DNA of 64,000 bases from Erysipelotrichaceae bacterium (GTDB lineage: Bacteria; Bacillota_I; Bacilli_A; Erysipelotrichales; Erysipelotrichaceae): contig JAFOLW010000030.1 in assembly GCA_017419165.1 (NCBI GenBank), positions 1 to 64,000 on the forward strand. Reading direction: 5' to 3'. The translations under genes and the position numbers were made by a program. Positions 34,179-43,005 of this stretch are shown one piece after another (position 1 is the first letter of the stretch; the number at the start of each line of letters is the position of its first letter). Under the pieces are notes generated by a model, which was given only the letters and a program-made list of their open reading frames with translations, was not told the origin of the DNA and searched no databases.

Positions 34179-34841
34179 GTGGAAAAGATCATAGTGTTTT
34201 TTATTTGTATCCTGTTGAGCGGCTGTGTTGCGCAGGAAGATCTGAGCAAAAGGCTCGATGACGTCTTCGCTTCGGAACAGTCGGCAGAACGGATACGCCG
34301 CAACAGCTATTCCCAATATATCGATTACTATCTGCCGAGCGGTACCGGAGAACTTGAAGGCGACATGCTCAGCAGCCGTTTTTCCTATAACTCTTCAAAC
34401 TTCGTCATGGATATCAACATCTCCGGGATCATCAATGACCGTTATTATAAGGATCAGGAGATGAAAGACGAAGGTTTTTTCGATCCTTCCAAACTCGTCT
34501 ACGAAAGAAACAGCACGTTCGTTGATGCCGAAGGCATCTCGCACGAATACACTTACCGCGTCTATTCCTATGAGCGGCAGTATCTGACATATTTCCAGTC
34601 CAGAGATCTTTTGTTTTACGGCTATGCTTCGCTGTCGGATCTTGTCGATATGACTTCGCGCATCCTGATGATCGCGAAAAGCGCCGTGGTCCGCCATAAT
34701 GAAGTCATCAGTGCGTATTCTTCAAAGACGGAAGTGGACTATGAGAAGAAACAAGTGAATCTGTTTGAAACGATCATGCCGGTCAACGGCAACGTCAATG
34801 ACTTCATGATCGACGGGCGGGAGAGCGGTGATCCGCAATAG
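34179..34841 (+). CDS. Predicted lipoprotein of unknown function
   Basis: This 220-residue protein starts with GTG and has a lipoprotein signal (IIVFFICILLSGC, Cys16). The rest is polar, with many Tyr and Ser residues and a probable beta-rich fold (RFSYNSSNFVMDINISG). I recognise no family. The signal peptide begins at residue 2, so the start cannot be internal. Confidence 0.75.
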   Translation: MEKIIVFFICILLSGCVAQEDLSKRLDDVFASEQSAERIRRNSYSQYIDYYLPSGTGELEGDMLSSRFSYNSSNFVMDINISGIINDRYYKDQEMKDEGFFDPSKLVYERNSTFVDAEGISHEYTYRVYSYERQYLTYFQSRDLLFYGYASLSDLVDMTSRILMIAKSAVVRHNEVISAYSSKTEVDYEKKQVNLFETIMPVNGNVNDFMIDGRESGDPQ

Positions 34842-34895
34842 TGCGCCTGTGTATGAATAAAATGTTGTAGAATGTAAAAAAAGAAGAGGTGGGAA

Positions 34896-35462
34896 ATGAG
34901 AAGCGATATAAAGAAGAAATTCATCGATATCCTGTTTGAACCGGAAGAAGACGAAGAAGAAGTCTATGTCAAGCCGAAAGCCGAGCACAAGCCGGTAAAG
35001 AAACAGGAAAAGACCGTCAGAGCGGCAGATATTCTGTATCGTAAGCCGGAAAAATCCGCTTTCATCGATCTGGATGACCCGAAGAAAAAACCGGAAAAGA
35101 AAGAGCCGGAAAATGTTTACGGCGATTATGAGTTCTCTTCGCAGATCTCACCGATCTTTGGCGTGATCAAAGAAAACAAACCGGAGATCACGGCTTCCGT
35201 TTCCGTCAACGAATCTCTGACCAACCGTCCGGATTCTTCCCATCTTGAGATCATCACATCGCCGATCTACGGATACGGAAGCAGAGAAGATTTTGAAAAA
35301 GACCACCCCGATCTTTTTGCCGGTCTTGCCGATGGGGATGAGGAAGAGCTCCACAGACTGATCGACGAAGACTACGGCTATGACGATCATACATACGATG
35401 ACATCGACGATAAGGATGATCAGGAGATCAACCTGTTCGATGCTTACGAGGAAGAAGAATAA
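34896..35462 (+). CDS. Acidic, mostly disordered protein with N-terminal amphipathic helix
   Basis: This 188-residue protein is very rich in Glu, Asp and Lys. The first 13 residues (MRSDIKKKFIDIL) look like an amphipathic helix followed at once by an acid run, much like the SepF N-terminus in this window. Two similar short motifs occur in the disordered middle: ISPIFG (about residue 85) and TSPIYG (about 119). The tail is strongly acidic and ends in EEEE. It overlaps murC by one base (TAATG), so it is translated together with peptidoglycan synthesis. The function is unknown; a membrane or divisome scaffold is my guess. Confidence 0.75.
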   Translation: MRSDIKKKFIDILFEPEEDEEEVYVKPKAEHKPVKKQEKTVRAADILYRKPEKSAFIDLDDPKKKPEKKEPENVYGDYEFSSQISPIFGVIKENKPEITASVSVNESLTNRPDSSHLEIITSPIYGYGSREDFEKDHPDLFAGLADGDEEELHRLIDEDYGYDDHTYDDIDDKDDQEINLFDAYEEEE

Positions 35463-36757
35463 TGTATTATTTTATCGGTATCAAAGGAACAGGCATGGCA
35501 TCGCTGGCGGCGATGCTTTATGATCTGGGTTATGAAGTCTGCGGTTCCGACCTGACCAAGCACTTTTTTACGGAAGATGAGCTGGTCAGAAGGGGGATCA
35601 AGATCTTTCCTTTCGATGAAAACAATATCAAGCCGGAATATACCGTCATCATCGGCAATGCCTTTCTGGAGGACTTCCCGGAAGTCGTACAGGCAAGGAA
35701 GCTGTGCAAGTGCTACCGCTATCACGAGTTTTTAGGAGAACTGATGAAGGGCTATACGTCGGTCTCCGTCTGCGGGTCCCACGGCAAAACGACGACGACG
35801 ACGATCGCCAAGACGGTATTTTCGGAATTCGCTCCGACGGGTTATCTGATCGGTGACGGCGAAGGGTTCTTGAGTCAGGATGCCCGATATCTTTGCGTGG
35901 AGTCCTGTGAGTTCCGCCGGCATTTCCTGGCTTATCATCCGGAATATGCGATCATCACCAATATCGAGATCGATCACGTCGACTATTTCAAGGATGAACA
36001 GGATTATTTCGATGCCTATCAGGAATTCGTGCGGAACGTTTCCAAGGCGGTCTTCTATTACGGAGATGATGCCTGGTGCCGGAAACTCGTCTTCTCACAG
36101 GAAGCTTTCTCCTTCGGCTTGAGCAAGGAGAACGACTATTATATCGAAGGCCTTTCTTCCGATACGGCAAGGTCGGATTTCGATCTGATGTTCAGGGGTG
36201 AAAAGATCGCTCACTATGATGTGCCGTTCGTCGGCGATCATCTTATGATCGATATCCTGGGCGTCCTGTCTTTGGCACATTACATGGGCTTCGATCCCGC
36301 AAGAGTGGAAGAGGCTTTGAATTCTTATGTCGGTCCGAAACGCCGTTATGTGGTCGAAGAGTATAAAGATACGGTCTTTGTCGATGACTATGCCCATCAC
36401 CCGACGGAAGTGAAAGTGACGATCGAAGCTTCCCGCAAGCGATTCCCGGACAGGAAGATCATCGCTGTCTTCAAACCGCACCGCGCTTCAAGGGTCTTGT
36501 ATTTTGCGGATCAGTTCAAAGACGCCCTGATGAAAGCGGATGAGATCTATCTGCTCGACTTCACCTCGATCGATGACAAACAGGACGGGACAGACATCGA
36601 TATCACATATCTTGCCGACAAGATCCCCGGCAGCAAGGTGCTCAGCGAAGATGAGGCCGGAGCCCGGATCCTGGCGAAATATAAAGGCGAATGTCTCGTG
36701 TTCATGTCGAGCAAAGACATTTACAATATAGCGGAAATGGTAAAGGAACTCCTGTAG
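35462..36757 (+). CDS. murC: UDP-N-acetylmuramate--L-alanine ligase
   Basis: MurC adds the first L-Ala to UDP-MurNAc in peptidoglycan synthesis. The 431-residue protein has the N-terminal Rossmann start FIGIKGTGMASLA, the ATP loop GSHGKTTTTT, and NIEIDHVDYF, DDYAHHPTE and FKPHRASR, all typical of MurC. The start overlaps the stop of the acidic protein gene. It is followed by a terminator that overlaps its last codons, and then the ytxG-ytxH-ccpA operon as in Bacillus. Confidence 0.95.
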   Translation: MYYFIGIKGTGMASLAAMLYDLGYEVCGSDLTKHFFTEDELVRRGIKIFPFDENNIKPEYTVIIGNAFLEDFPEVVQARKLCKCYRYHEFLGELMKGYTSVSVCGSHGKTTTTTIAKTVFSEFAPTGYLIGDGEGFLSQDARYLCVESCEFRRHFLAYHPEYAIITNIEIDHVDYFKDEQDYFDAYQEFVRNVSKAVFYYGDDAWCRKLVFSQEAFSFGLSKENDYYIEGLSSDTARSDFDLMFRGEKIAHYDVPFVGDHLMIDILGVLSLAHYMGFDPARVEEALNSYVGPKRRYVVEEYKDTVFVDDYAHHPTEVKVTIEASRKRFPDRKIIAVFKPHRASRVLYFADQFKDALMKADEIYLLDFTSIDDKQDGTDIDITYLADKIPGSKVLSEDEAGARILAKYKGECLVFMSSKDIYNIAEMVKELL

Positions 36758-36767
36758 TTCCTTTTTT
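36742..36767 (+). terminator. murC terminator
   Basis: AAAGGAACT (36742-36750) pairs with AGTTCCTTT (36756-36764) around CCTGT, followed by TTT. It includes the murC stop codon. Confidence 0.85.
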
Positions 36768-36788
36768 GTTGTAAAGGCATACAAACAA

Positions 36789-36817
36789 TTGAAAATATTT
36801 TCATAATGGATTAGAAT
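36789..36817 (+). promoter_or_regulatory. Promoter of the ytxGH-ccpA operon with overlapping palindrome
   Basis: TTGAAA (36789-36794), 17 bp, TAGAAT (36812-36817). A perfect 14-bp palindrome, TGAAAATATTTTCA (36790-36803), covers the -35. It fits the cre consensus TGWAANCGNTNWCA at every position except the central CG, which is TA. It may be an autoregulatory CcpA site or an operator for another repressor. Confidence 0.6.
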
Positions 36818-36840
36818 ACACAATAAGGAAGGTATATATT

Positions 36841-37233
36841 ATGGACGCTTTTATTATCGCATTCAGAGATCTGTGCAAAGATCTCATTCCTATACTCGGA
36901 GCAGTCTGCCTGGTCTGTGTGATCATTTTGCTCATAAAACTGATCAAAGTCATGTCCAACGTGGATTCCACATTGCTGAAGACCCACGGAACGATCGATC
37001 TCGTCGACCGTTCGATCGAAAAAGTCCAGGCTCCTTTGGATACGGTTGCCAAAGTGTCCGGGACCGTCGACAAGGCGCATGATGCGACTTTGGCCGCGGT
37101 CAGAGAAGCAAAGGACTTCGTCGTCAAGAATGCCGGCGATATCAAGGAAAGAGTCGTCGCTTTCGTCAAGGATGATGAGAAGGCGGATGAGCTCAAAGAA
37201 CCAAGTCCCGAGGACATCATAGGAGGCCGATAA
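36841..37233 (+). CDS. DUF948 membrane protein (YtxG-like)
   Basis: This 130-residue protein has one N-terminal membrane helix (about 12-38) and an amphipathic, coiled-coil-like cytosolic or surface part (DLVDRSIEKVQAPLDTVAKVSGTVDKAHD), typical of DUF948/YtxG. GGAAGG precedes the ATG. It overlaps the next gene by one base. In Bacillus ytxG and ytxH also sit between murC and ccpA and are associated with general stress. Confidence 0.75.
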   Translation: MDAFIIAFRDLCKDLIPILGAVCLVCVIILLIKLIKVMSNVDSTLLKTHGTIDLVDRSIEKVQAPLDTVAKVSGTVDKAHDATLAAVREAKDFVVKNAGDIKERVVAFVKDDEKADELKEPSPEDIIGGR

Positions 37234-37763
37234 TGGAAGAAAAGGATATCGTAGAATCGCTGAAAGAACTCGTTGAAGATCTCAAAGAAAAAATCGATTC
37301 GCTCAGTCAAAGCGCTGCCGATGATGACGAGGATATCGCCCGCAAGGCGGAGATGATCAAAAACAAGGCAGTCAAAGTCTTTAACGAAGCTTCCGATAAG
37401 CTCAAGACGATGATGGAAGAGACCGTCAATGAAGAGGAAGTCTCCAGAGTCATTCAGACCGTCAAGACCAGATCGAAGGATCTTTATGAAAATGCATTGA
37501 AAAAGATCGATCAGCTGAAGGCGGAGAAAGAAGTCAAAGAAGAGAAGGAAGAAGAAGTCAAAGCCGAGGACGGATCTGCTGCACAGGAAAAAAGCGGGTT
37601 CGAAGAGATGATCGGCAACGTCTCGCAAGAGATCAATAATTTTATGAACAGAGAAGATGTCAAGGCTGCCGTCGAAAAGACCAAGGAAGGTGTCGTCGAC
37701 GTTGCGGAAAAGGCCTTGGAGATCCTGAAAGGGTGGCTGGCACCGGAAAGAGAAGATAAATGA
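37233..37763 (+). CDS. Charged helical protein in the YtxH position
   Basis: This 176-residue protein is predicted to be almost entirely helical, with Lys/Glu-rich coiled-coil stretches (VKEEKEEEVKAEDG) and no membrane segment. YtxH homologues usually carry an N-terminal hydrophobic stretch, and none is visible here, so the assignment rests on gene order. It overlaps the ccpA start by 4 nt (ATGA). Confidence 0.6.
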   Translation: MEEKDIVESLKELVEDLKEKIDSLSQSAADDDEDIARKAEMIKNKAVKVFNEASDKLKTMMEETVNEEEVSRVIQTVKTRSKDLYENALKKIDQLKAEKEVKEEKEEEVKAEDGSAAQEKSGFEEMIGNVSQEINNFMNREDVKAAVEKTKEGVVDVAEKALEILKGWLAPEREDK

Positions 37764-38752
37764 AAAAAGTCACGATCTATGAAGTAGCTAAAGAATCCAA
37801 TGTTTCGCTGGCAACGGTCTCCAGAGTCATCAACGGCTCGACCGTCGTCAAGGAAGATACCCGCAGAAGAGTCGAGGAAGCCATCAATAAGCTCGGTTAC
37901 CGGCCGAATGCGATCGCTCAGGGACTGGCTTTGTCGCGTACCACGACGGTCGGACTGATCATCCCGTCCACGTCGATCTCTTTTTCAGGACGGGTCATCA
38001 ACGGTCTTTGCGACGTTGCCAAGATCTATGATTATTCCGTCTATCTGCATACCATCACGGAAGGCGTCACTGATATCAAGGAGATCATCGACGATGTCAT
38101 CAAGGCCAGGGTCGACGGTGTCATCATTTATGCCGACAAGGATCTCGATGATTCGCTCAAACTGCTTGAAGAATATAACATCCCGATGGTCGTGATGTGT
38201 TCACAGATCTCGGCGGATAATATCTGTTCCGTCTATGTCGATTACAAGAAGGCCGTTTGCGAACTGTGCGATTCTTATTTACAGAAGGGGATCGAAGATA
38301 TCGCGATCCTGCAGGATCACCGCAACGATGTCGTCTCGCAGCTGATGAAGTCCGGCGCGGAAGAAGCGTTTGAAAAGCACGGCAAGGAATATCACGGTTA
38401 CATCGAAGTGTCCAAAGACAACCGTTCCACTTATAAATTCCTGAAATCGTATTTCAAGACCCATAAACATCAGGTCTTCGTGGCCAACCGTGACTCGCAA
38501 GCCATGGCTGCCCTCAACGCCTCGCAAGGCTGCGGCATCGCCGTTCCGGAGGATATGGAACTTGTCTGCATGAACGAAAGCAAGTATACTTCTTCTGTAA
38601 GGCCGGAGATCTCTTCGTTCGTCGTTCCGGCTTATGACCTCGGTGCGATCTCGATGCGTCTGATGACCAAGATGCTGAAAGACGAACAGGTCGAAGAAAA
38701 GGAGAAACATCTCAACGCACTGTTCTCTCCGAAACAAACAACAAAGGAATAA
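37760..38752 (+). CDS. ccpA: LacI-family regulator, probable CcpA
   Basis: This 330-residue LacI/GalR protein has an N-terminal helix-turn-helix (TIYEVAKESNVSLATVSRVING, core VAKESNVSLATVSRVING), the hinge YRPNAIAQGLALSRTTTVGLI and a sugar-binding-protein-like core. The DNA-reading residues and the murC-ytxG-ytxH-ccpA-tyrS gene order match CcpA of Bacillus, the regulator that binds cre sites with HPr-Ser-P. A perfect cre site lies at 52441 in this window, which supports the call. Its own promoter carries a cre-like palindrome. Confidence 0.82.
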   Translation: MKKVTIYEVAKESNVSLATVSRVINGSTVVKEDTRRRVEEAINKLGYRPNAIAQGLALSRTTTVGLIIPSTSISFSGRVINGLCDVAKIYDYSVYLHTITEGVTDIKEIIDDVIKARVDGVIIYADKDLDDSLKLLEEYNIPMVVMCSQISADNICSVYVDYKKAVCELCDSYLQKGIEDIAILQDHRNDVVSQLMKSGAEEAFEKHGKEYHGYIEVSKDNRSTYKFLKSYFKTHKHQVFVANRDSQAMAALNASQGCGIAVPEDMELVCMNESKYTSSVRPEISSFVVPAYDLGAISMRLMTKMLKDEQVEEKEKHLNALFSPKQTTKE

Positions 38753-38759
38753 GAAGATT

Positions 38760-39983
38760 ATGGGTATTTACGAAGATTTAGTATGGCGCGGGCTCATCAA
38801 AGATGAGTCTTCCCCTGAGATCAGGGACCTCCTCAATAAAGGCGGTCTCACCTTTTATATCGGCACGGATCCGACCGGCGATTCTCTGCATATCGGACAT
38901 TTCTCCTCGTTTCTGATCTCCAAGAGACTGAAAGATGCGGGACACAATCCGATCCTTCTGGTCGGCGGCGGTACAGGCCTGATCGGCGATCCGAAACCGG
39001 ATGCCGAGCGTCCGATGATCACTGTCGAAGAAGTCAGCCACAACTTCGAATGTCTGAAAAAACAGGCGGAGCAGGTCTTCGGCTTTGAAGTCGTCAACAA
39101 CTACGACTGGCTCAAAGATTTCAGCTATATCGAGTGGCTCAGAGACGTAGGCAAGTATTTCAATGTCGGTTATATGCTCAACAAAGACATCGTCAGAAGA
39201 AGACTGGATGAAGGTATCACTTATACCGAGTTTTCTTATATGACGATGCAGGCGTATGACTTCCTCCATCTTTTCAAAGAACGCAACTGCGTGATGCAGG
39301 TCGCCGGACAGGACCAGTGGGGCAATATCACGGCCGGCATCGAACTCATCCGCAAGAAACTGGGCAAGGAAGCCTACGGTTTCACCATGCCTTTGCTGAC
39401 GAAGTCCGACGGACAGAAGTTCGGCAAGACCAACGGCAAAGCGATCTGGCTGGATATCAATAAGACGTCCGCCTATGAGATGTACCAGTTCTTCGTCAAT
39501 TCCGAAGACAGCAAGGTCATCGACTACCTCAAATTCCTGACTTTCCTGTCGAGAGAAGAGATCGAAGCTTTGGAAGTCTCCAACAGAGAACATCCGGAGT
39601 TAAGAGAGGCTCACAAGGCACTGGCCAGAGAAGTCATCACGTTCCTGCACGGAAGGCAGGCTTACGATTCCGCCGTCAAGATCGCCGAGACGTTCTTCAA
39701 GGGCAATCTGAAAGAGCTGACGTACGAAGAACTGAAACAGGGCACTTCGGATCTGGAACGCACCCGCATCGAAGACGGGCTTCCTTTGATCAACGCTCTT
39801 GTTCAGATCGGTGCCTGCAAGTCCAACCGTGAAGCCAGAGATCTGATCAAGGGATCTTCGATCAGCGTCAACGGTGAGAAGATCACGGATATCTCCTTCG
39901 CTTTGAGCAGGGAAGACGCATTCAACAAAGAACTTACCATCATCAAGAAAGGCAAGAAGTTCTATTACGCTGTCGAATTTTAA
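38760..39983 (+). CDS. tyrS: Tyrosyl-tRNA synthetase
   Basis: TyrRS charges tRNA-Tyr. The 407-residue class I enzyme has YIGTDPTGDSLHIGHF (HIGH box), the KMSKS-like KFGKT, and a C-terminal S4 domain from about residue 340 (IGACKSNREARDLIKGSSISVNG). AAAGGAATAAG lies before the ATG. It follows ccpA by 7 nt. No T-box was found, unlike many Bacillota tyrS genes. Confidence 0.95.
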   Translation: MGIYEDLVWRGLIKDESSPEIRDLLNKGGLTFYIGTDPTGDSLHIGHFSSFLISKRLKDAGHNPILLVGGGTGLIGDPKPDAERPMITVEEVSHNFECLKKQAEQVFGFEVVNNYDWLKDFSYIEWLRDVGKYFNVGYMLNKDIVRRRLDEGITYTEFSYMTMQAYDFLHLFKERNCVMQVAGQDQWGNITAGIELIRKKLGKEAYGFTMPLLTKSDGQKFGKTNGKAIWLDINKTSAYEMYQFFVNSEDSKVIDYLKFLTFLSREEIEALEVSNREHPELREAHKALAREVITFLHGRQAYDSAVKIAETFFKGNLKELTYEELKQGTSDLERTRIEDGLPLINALVQIGACKSNREARDLIKGSSISVNGEKITDISFALSREDAFNKELTIIKKGKKFYYAVEF

Positions 39984-39984
39984 G

Positions 39985-40482
39985 ATGAAGAAATTACTGA
40001 TCATACTCAGTCTGCTGCTTGTTCTGTGCGGCTGTCAGGAAGACGGCAAGCAGATCGCGGATCCGGACGAGAGATACATGTACATCATCGAAATGATCAA
40101 CGAGCATGAAAGTTTTCAGGAGGCCTCGAATTATTTTGATATCAGCGGCGAGATGGCCAAGATCGAAAACGGCTACCGTTATTACATCATGATCGACAAT
40201 CCGCGCATCGCGATGTATGATATCGAGATCCTGGCGATCGAAAAGAACGTCGATTACCGCAGCAATATGGCGGCCAACGCCGGCATCTTTGAGGATAAGG
40301 AATACAATATGGTCCCGAATCAGGCCAACAGTTCCAAGGGCTTCTTCAAAGGCGTCGTCGTCTCCGGCATCTCCGCAGCGCCTTCGACGACGTTATACGT
40401 ATTCGTCCAGTTCAAGAACATGGATTATTCGATCGTCCGTTCCGAATATTTCAAGCTCGATGTGAGTTATGAGGAAGAATGA
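39985..40482 (+). CDS. Small predicted lipoprotein
   Basis: This 165-residue protein has a lipoprotein signal (LLLVLCGCQED, Cys17). The mature part is mixed alpha/beta with a segment of Tyr-rich strands (NGYRYYIMIDNP) and ends in EEE. No family is recognised. It starts 1 nt after the tyrS stop and its end overlaps the flippase gene start, so it is co-expressed with both. Confidence 0.7.
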   Translation: MKKLLIILSLLLVLCGCQEDGKQIADPDERYMYIIEMINEHESFQEASNYFDISGEMAKIENGYRYYIMIDNPRIAMYDIEILAIEKNVDYRSNMAANAGIFEDKEYNMVPNQANSSKGFFKGVVVSGISAAPSTTLYVFVQFKNMDYSIVRSEYFKLDVSYEEE

Positions 40483-42125
40483 TGAATAAAGAAAAGATGA
40501 AACAATCTTTACTGATCGGAGCTTTAACGAGCTCCTTTGGTATTTTTGTGTCCAAACTTCTGGGTCTTTTGTATTATTCTCCTCTTTCGGCGATCGCCGG
40601 AGAAGCCAATATGGCTTTTTACTCGATCGTCTATACTTACTATGACCTGCTGCTGCAGATCTCGCAGGCGGGCATCCCGTTTGCGATCGCTGCCCTGGTC
40701 GCCAAGTATTATTCCAAAAACGACTTCAAAAGCGTCCTGCTGGTGAAAAAGATGGGGACGTCGATCGTCCTCGGACTATCGTTTTTTACCGGTCTTTTCC
40801 TGCTTCTGGCGGCGGAACCGATCGCCAGACAGTCCTTGGGCGCTTCCGCACCGAAAGAAGATATCGCGAACCTGAAGATCATGTTCAACATACTGGTCAT
40901 CGCCGTCATCCTGGTGCCGCTTTTAAGCTCGTTCCGCGGCTATATCCAGGGTCTCAAGCGTCTGGACCTCTATGCCTCTTCGCAGGTCCTGGAACAGTTC
41001 GTCCGCGTCTTCTCGATCATCCTGCTCGGCTATCTGTTCGTCGTCATCCTCCGTTTCAAAAACATCTGGGCGATCTTCATTGCGATCGCTGCCGCTTCTT
41101 TGGGAGCACTTGCCGCTTTGTTCTATACGAAGATCCTGGGCAGACAGGACGAGAAGAGCGTCGTGCTTCTGGCAAAGAAACAGGAAGAAGGCCCTTTGAT
41201 GAGCGAAAAGGAGATCGTGAAGGAGATCCTGATGCTGGGCATCCCATACGTGATCATCTCTTTTTTAGGCACTGCGGGTCCGCTGATCAATACGACGTTC
41301 TTCCTGGACCATATGACCAGGGTCAAAGGACCTGAAGTCTATGAATCGGCCAAACTGGCTTCCGGTATCCTTCAGGCAAACGTTGCCAAGATCTCCAATA
41401 TCCCGTCGGTCCTGGCTTTGGGCTTCGGATCGGGCATGGTGCCGTATCTCAGTGAATCTCTGGAAGCCAGAGACAACAAGAAGATCACCCGGCAGATCAA
41501 CCAGATCCTGGATACCGTCATCTTCATCCTGGTGCCGATGATCATGATCTTCATCTTTTTTGCCAGAGATATCTATTACATCATGTACGGCAATCATAAC
41601 CTCGATCTCGGCGCATCGCTTTTTGCCGTATCGAACATTCAGATCTTCTTAGGGACACTCGCGCCGATCTTCTCTTCGATGATGATGTCGCTGAAATTAA
41701 GAAAAGAGGCGATCATCACACTGATCGTCTCCTTCATCGCAAAACTGATCACATTCTTCCCGCTGGTCGCGCTGTTCGGTGCTTACGGGATGATCTATTC
41801 TTCCGGCATCTATTATCTGATGCAGATCGTCATGTATTTCCTTTCCTTGCGAAGGAACTTCGGGATCAACATCAAAGGATCGACGAGGCGTTTCATCAAA
41901 ACGCTCATTGCATCTGTGATCATGGTCCTTCCGGCTTTCGCTTTGCACAGCCTCATACCGTTTGATTACAGCTCGAGGATCGCCGATATCATGATCATGG
42001 GCGTTCTCGGACTGATCATGCTGGGGATCTATTATGCAATCACCGTGAAGATGCGGCTGCCGCAGAAGATCTTCGGCATCAAGGACATCTCTTTGCGCAA
42101 GTTGTTAAGCGTGCTGCGTCCTTAG
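40482..42125 (+). CDS. MOP-superfamily lipid/oligosaccharide flippase (YtgP/MurJ-like)
   Basis: This 547-residue integral membrane protein has about 14 hydrophobic helices and no signal sequence. It shows PST/MATE-like features: an N-terminal SFGIFVSKLLGLLYYSPLSAI and a conserved SGILQANVAKISNIPSVLALGF. YtgP and SpoVB-type proteins translocate lipid-linked wall precursors; the exact substrate cannot be read. ATG 40482 fits GAGGAAG with 6 nt spacing better than the ATG 3 nt upstream. Its last 21 bp overlap the end of the convergent ispH gene. Confidence 0.82.
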   Translation: MNKEKMKQSLLIGALTSSFGIFVSKLLGLLYYSPLSAIAGEANMAFYSIVYTYYDLLLQISQAGIPFAIAALVAKYYSKNDFKSVLLVKKMGTSIVLGLSFFTGLFLLLAAEPIARQSLGASAPKEDIANLKIMFNILVIAVILVPLLSSFRGYIQGLKRLDLYASSQVLEQFVRVFSIILLGYLFVVILRFKNIWAIFIAIAAASLGALAALFYTKILGRQDEKSVVLLAKKQEEGPLMSEKEIVKEILMLGIPYVIISFLGTAGPLINTTFFLDHMTRVKGPEVYESAKLASGILQANVAKISNIPSVLALGFGSGMVPYLSESLEARDNKKITRQINQILDTVIFILVPMIMIFIFFARDIYYIMYGNHNLDLGASLFAVSNIQIFLGTLAPIFSSMMMSLKLRKEAIITLIVSFIAKLITFFPLVALFGAYGMIYSSGIYYLMQIVMYFLSLRRNFGINIKGSTRRFIKTLIASVIMVLPAFALHSLIPFDYSSRIADIMIMGVLGLIMLGIYYAITVKMRLPQKIFGIKDISLRKLLSVLRP

Positions 42126-42971
42126 ATAAGCGATCACTTCTTCGATCAGCTTGGGCGGAGTCGAAGCTCCGGCAGTCACATAAACGTTTTCCGCACCGTC
42201 CGTATCTTTGAGATCGATATCCTTATAGTCCTGTATCAGCAGGACTTTTTTGATGCCGTGCTTCTTTCCGATATCAACGAGTTTGGCGGTGTTGTTGGAC
42301 TTGACATCGCCGACGACATATAAGACATCGCAGTCTTTGAGATCGGAAATGGCCTTCTGTCTGGAGGAGGTGGCGTTGCAGATCTCTTCCTCAACGACGA
42401 CAGCGGGATACTTCTTTCGGACCAGTTCGAACAGATCGTGCAGTTCAAGATAAGACATCGTCGTCTGATTGGTCAGGAAGATCTTATCGTTGTCGATCTT
42501 CAGTTCATCGAGCATCTTTTCATCGCAGACCAGGTGGATCTTCTCTGAGATGGATAAGACGGCTTCCGCTTCCGGATGTTTTTGCTTGCCGAAGTAGATG
42601 ACATCATAGCCTTCATCAAGATAGCTGCGGATGATGTTCTGGGTCTTTAAGACATCGACGCAGGTCGCATCGACATAAGTCAGTCCTTTTTCGACCGCCT
42701 TGCGTTTGATCGCATCGGAGATGCCATGTGCCGTAAAGATCACGATGCCATGATCGATCCGATCCAGGAGCTCGGATTTGGAAGTCCCGGAATCGTCAAG
42801 GGTGACGATGCCGAGCTGCGAGAGCTCTTCGGTGACGAAAGAGTTGTGCACCAGCATGCCCAAGATGTAAACGTCGCTGCCCGGATTGTCTTGTTTCGTC
42901 TTCTTGGCCAGACGGATGGCATTGACGACGCCTTTGCAGTAACCGCTGGGAATGACTTTTTTTATTTCCAT
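42105..42971 (-). CDS. ispH: 4-hydroxy-3-methylbut-2-enyl diphosphate reductase
   Basis: IspH is the last enzyme of the MEP isoprenoid pathway and carries a [4Fe-4S] cluster. The 288-residue protein has the three cluster cysteines: Cys12 (GYCKGV), Cys104 (DATCVDV) and Cys198 (EICNATSSRQ), plus TAHG and NQTTMS. The start is fixed by the conserved N-terminus at 42971; the frame is open further upstream, but that would run through the divergent helicase gene. The mRNA is predicted to be leaderless. Confidence 0.96.
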   Translation of the reverse strand: MEIKKVIPSGYCKGVVNAIRLAKKTKQDNPGSDVYILGMLVHNSFVTEELSQLGIVTLDDSGTSKSELLDRIDHGIVIFTAHGISDAIKRKAVEKGLTYVDATCVDVLKTQNIIRSYLDEGYDVIYFGKQKHPEAEAVLSISEKIHLVCDEKMLDELKIDNDKIFLTNQTTMSYLELHDLFELVRKKYPAVVVEEEICNATSSRQKAISDLKDCDVLYVVGDVKSNNTAKLVDIGKKHGIKKVLLIQDYKDIDLKDTDGAENVYVTAGASTPPKLIEEVIAYLRTQHA

Positions 42972-42977
42972 AAGTTC

Positions 42978-42997
42978 ATTATATCGTATGCTAAAAT
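42978..42997. promoter_or_regulatory. Divergent -10 boxes of ispH and cshB-like gene, both leaderless
   Basis: On the minus strand a perfect TATAAT (42983-42978) ends 6 nt before the ispH ATG. On the plus strand TGC-TAAAAT (box at 42992-42997) is an extended -10 that ends 8 nt before the helicase ATG at 43006. Only 34 bp separate the two start codons. There is no Shine-Dalgarno on either side. Confidence 0.68.
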
Positions 42998-43005
42998 ATA
43001 TGCGT

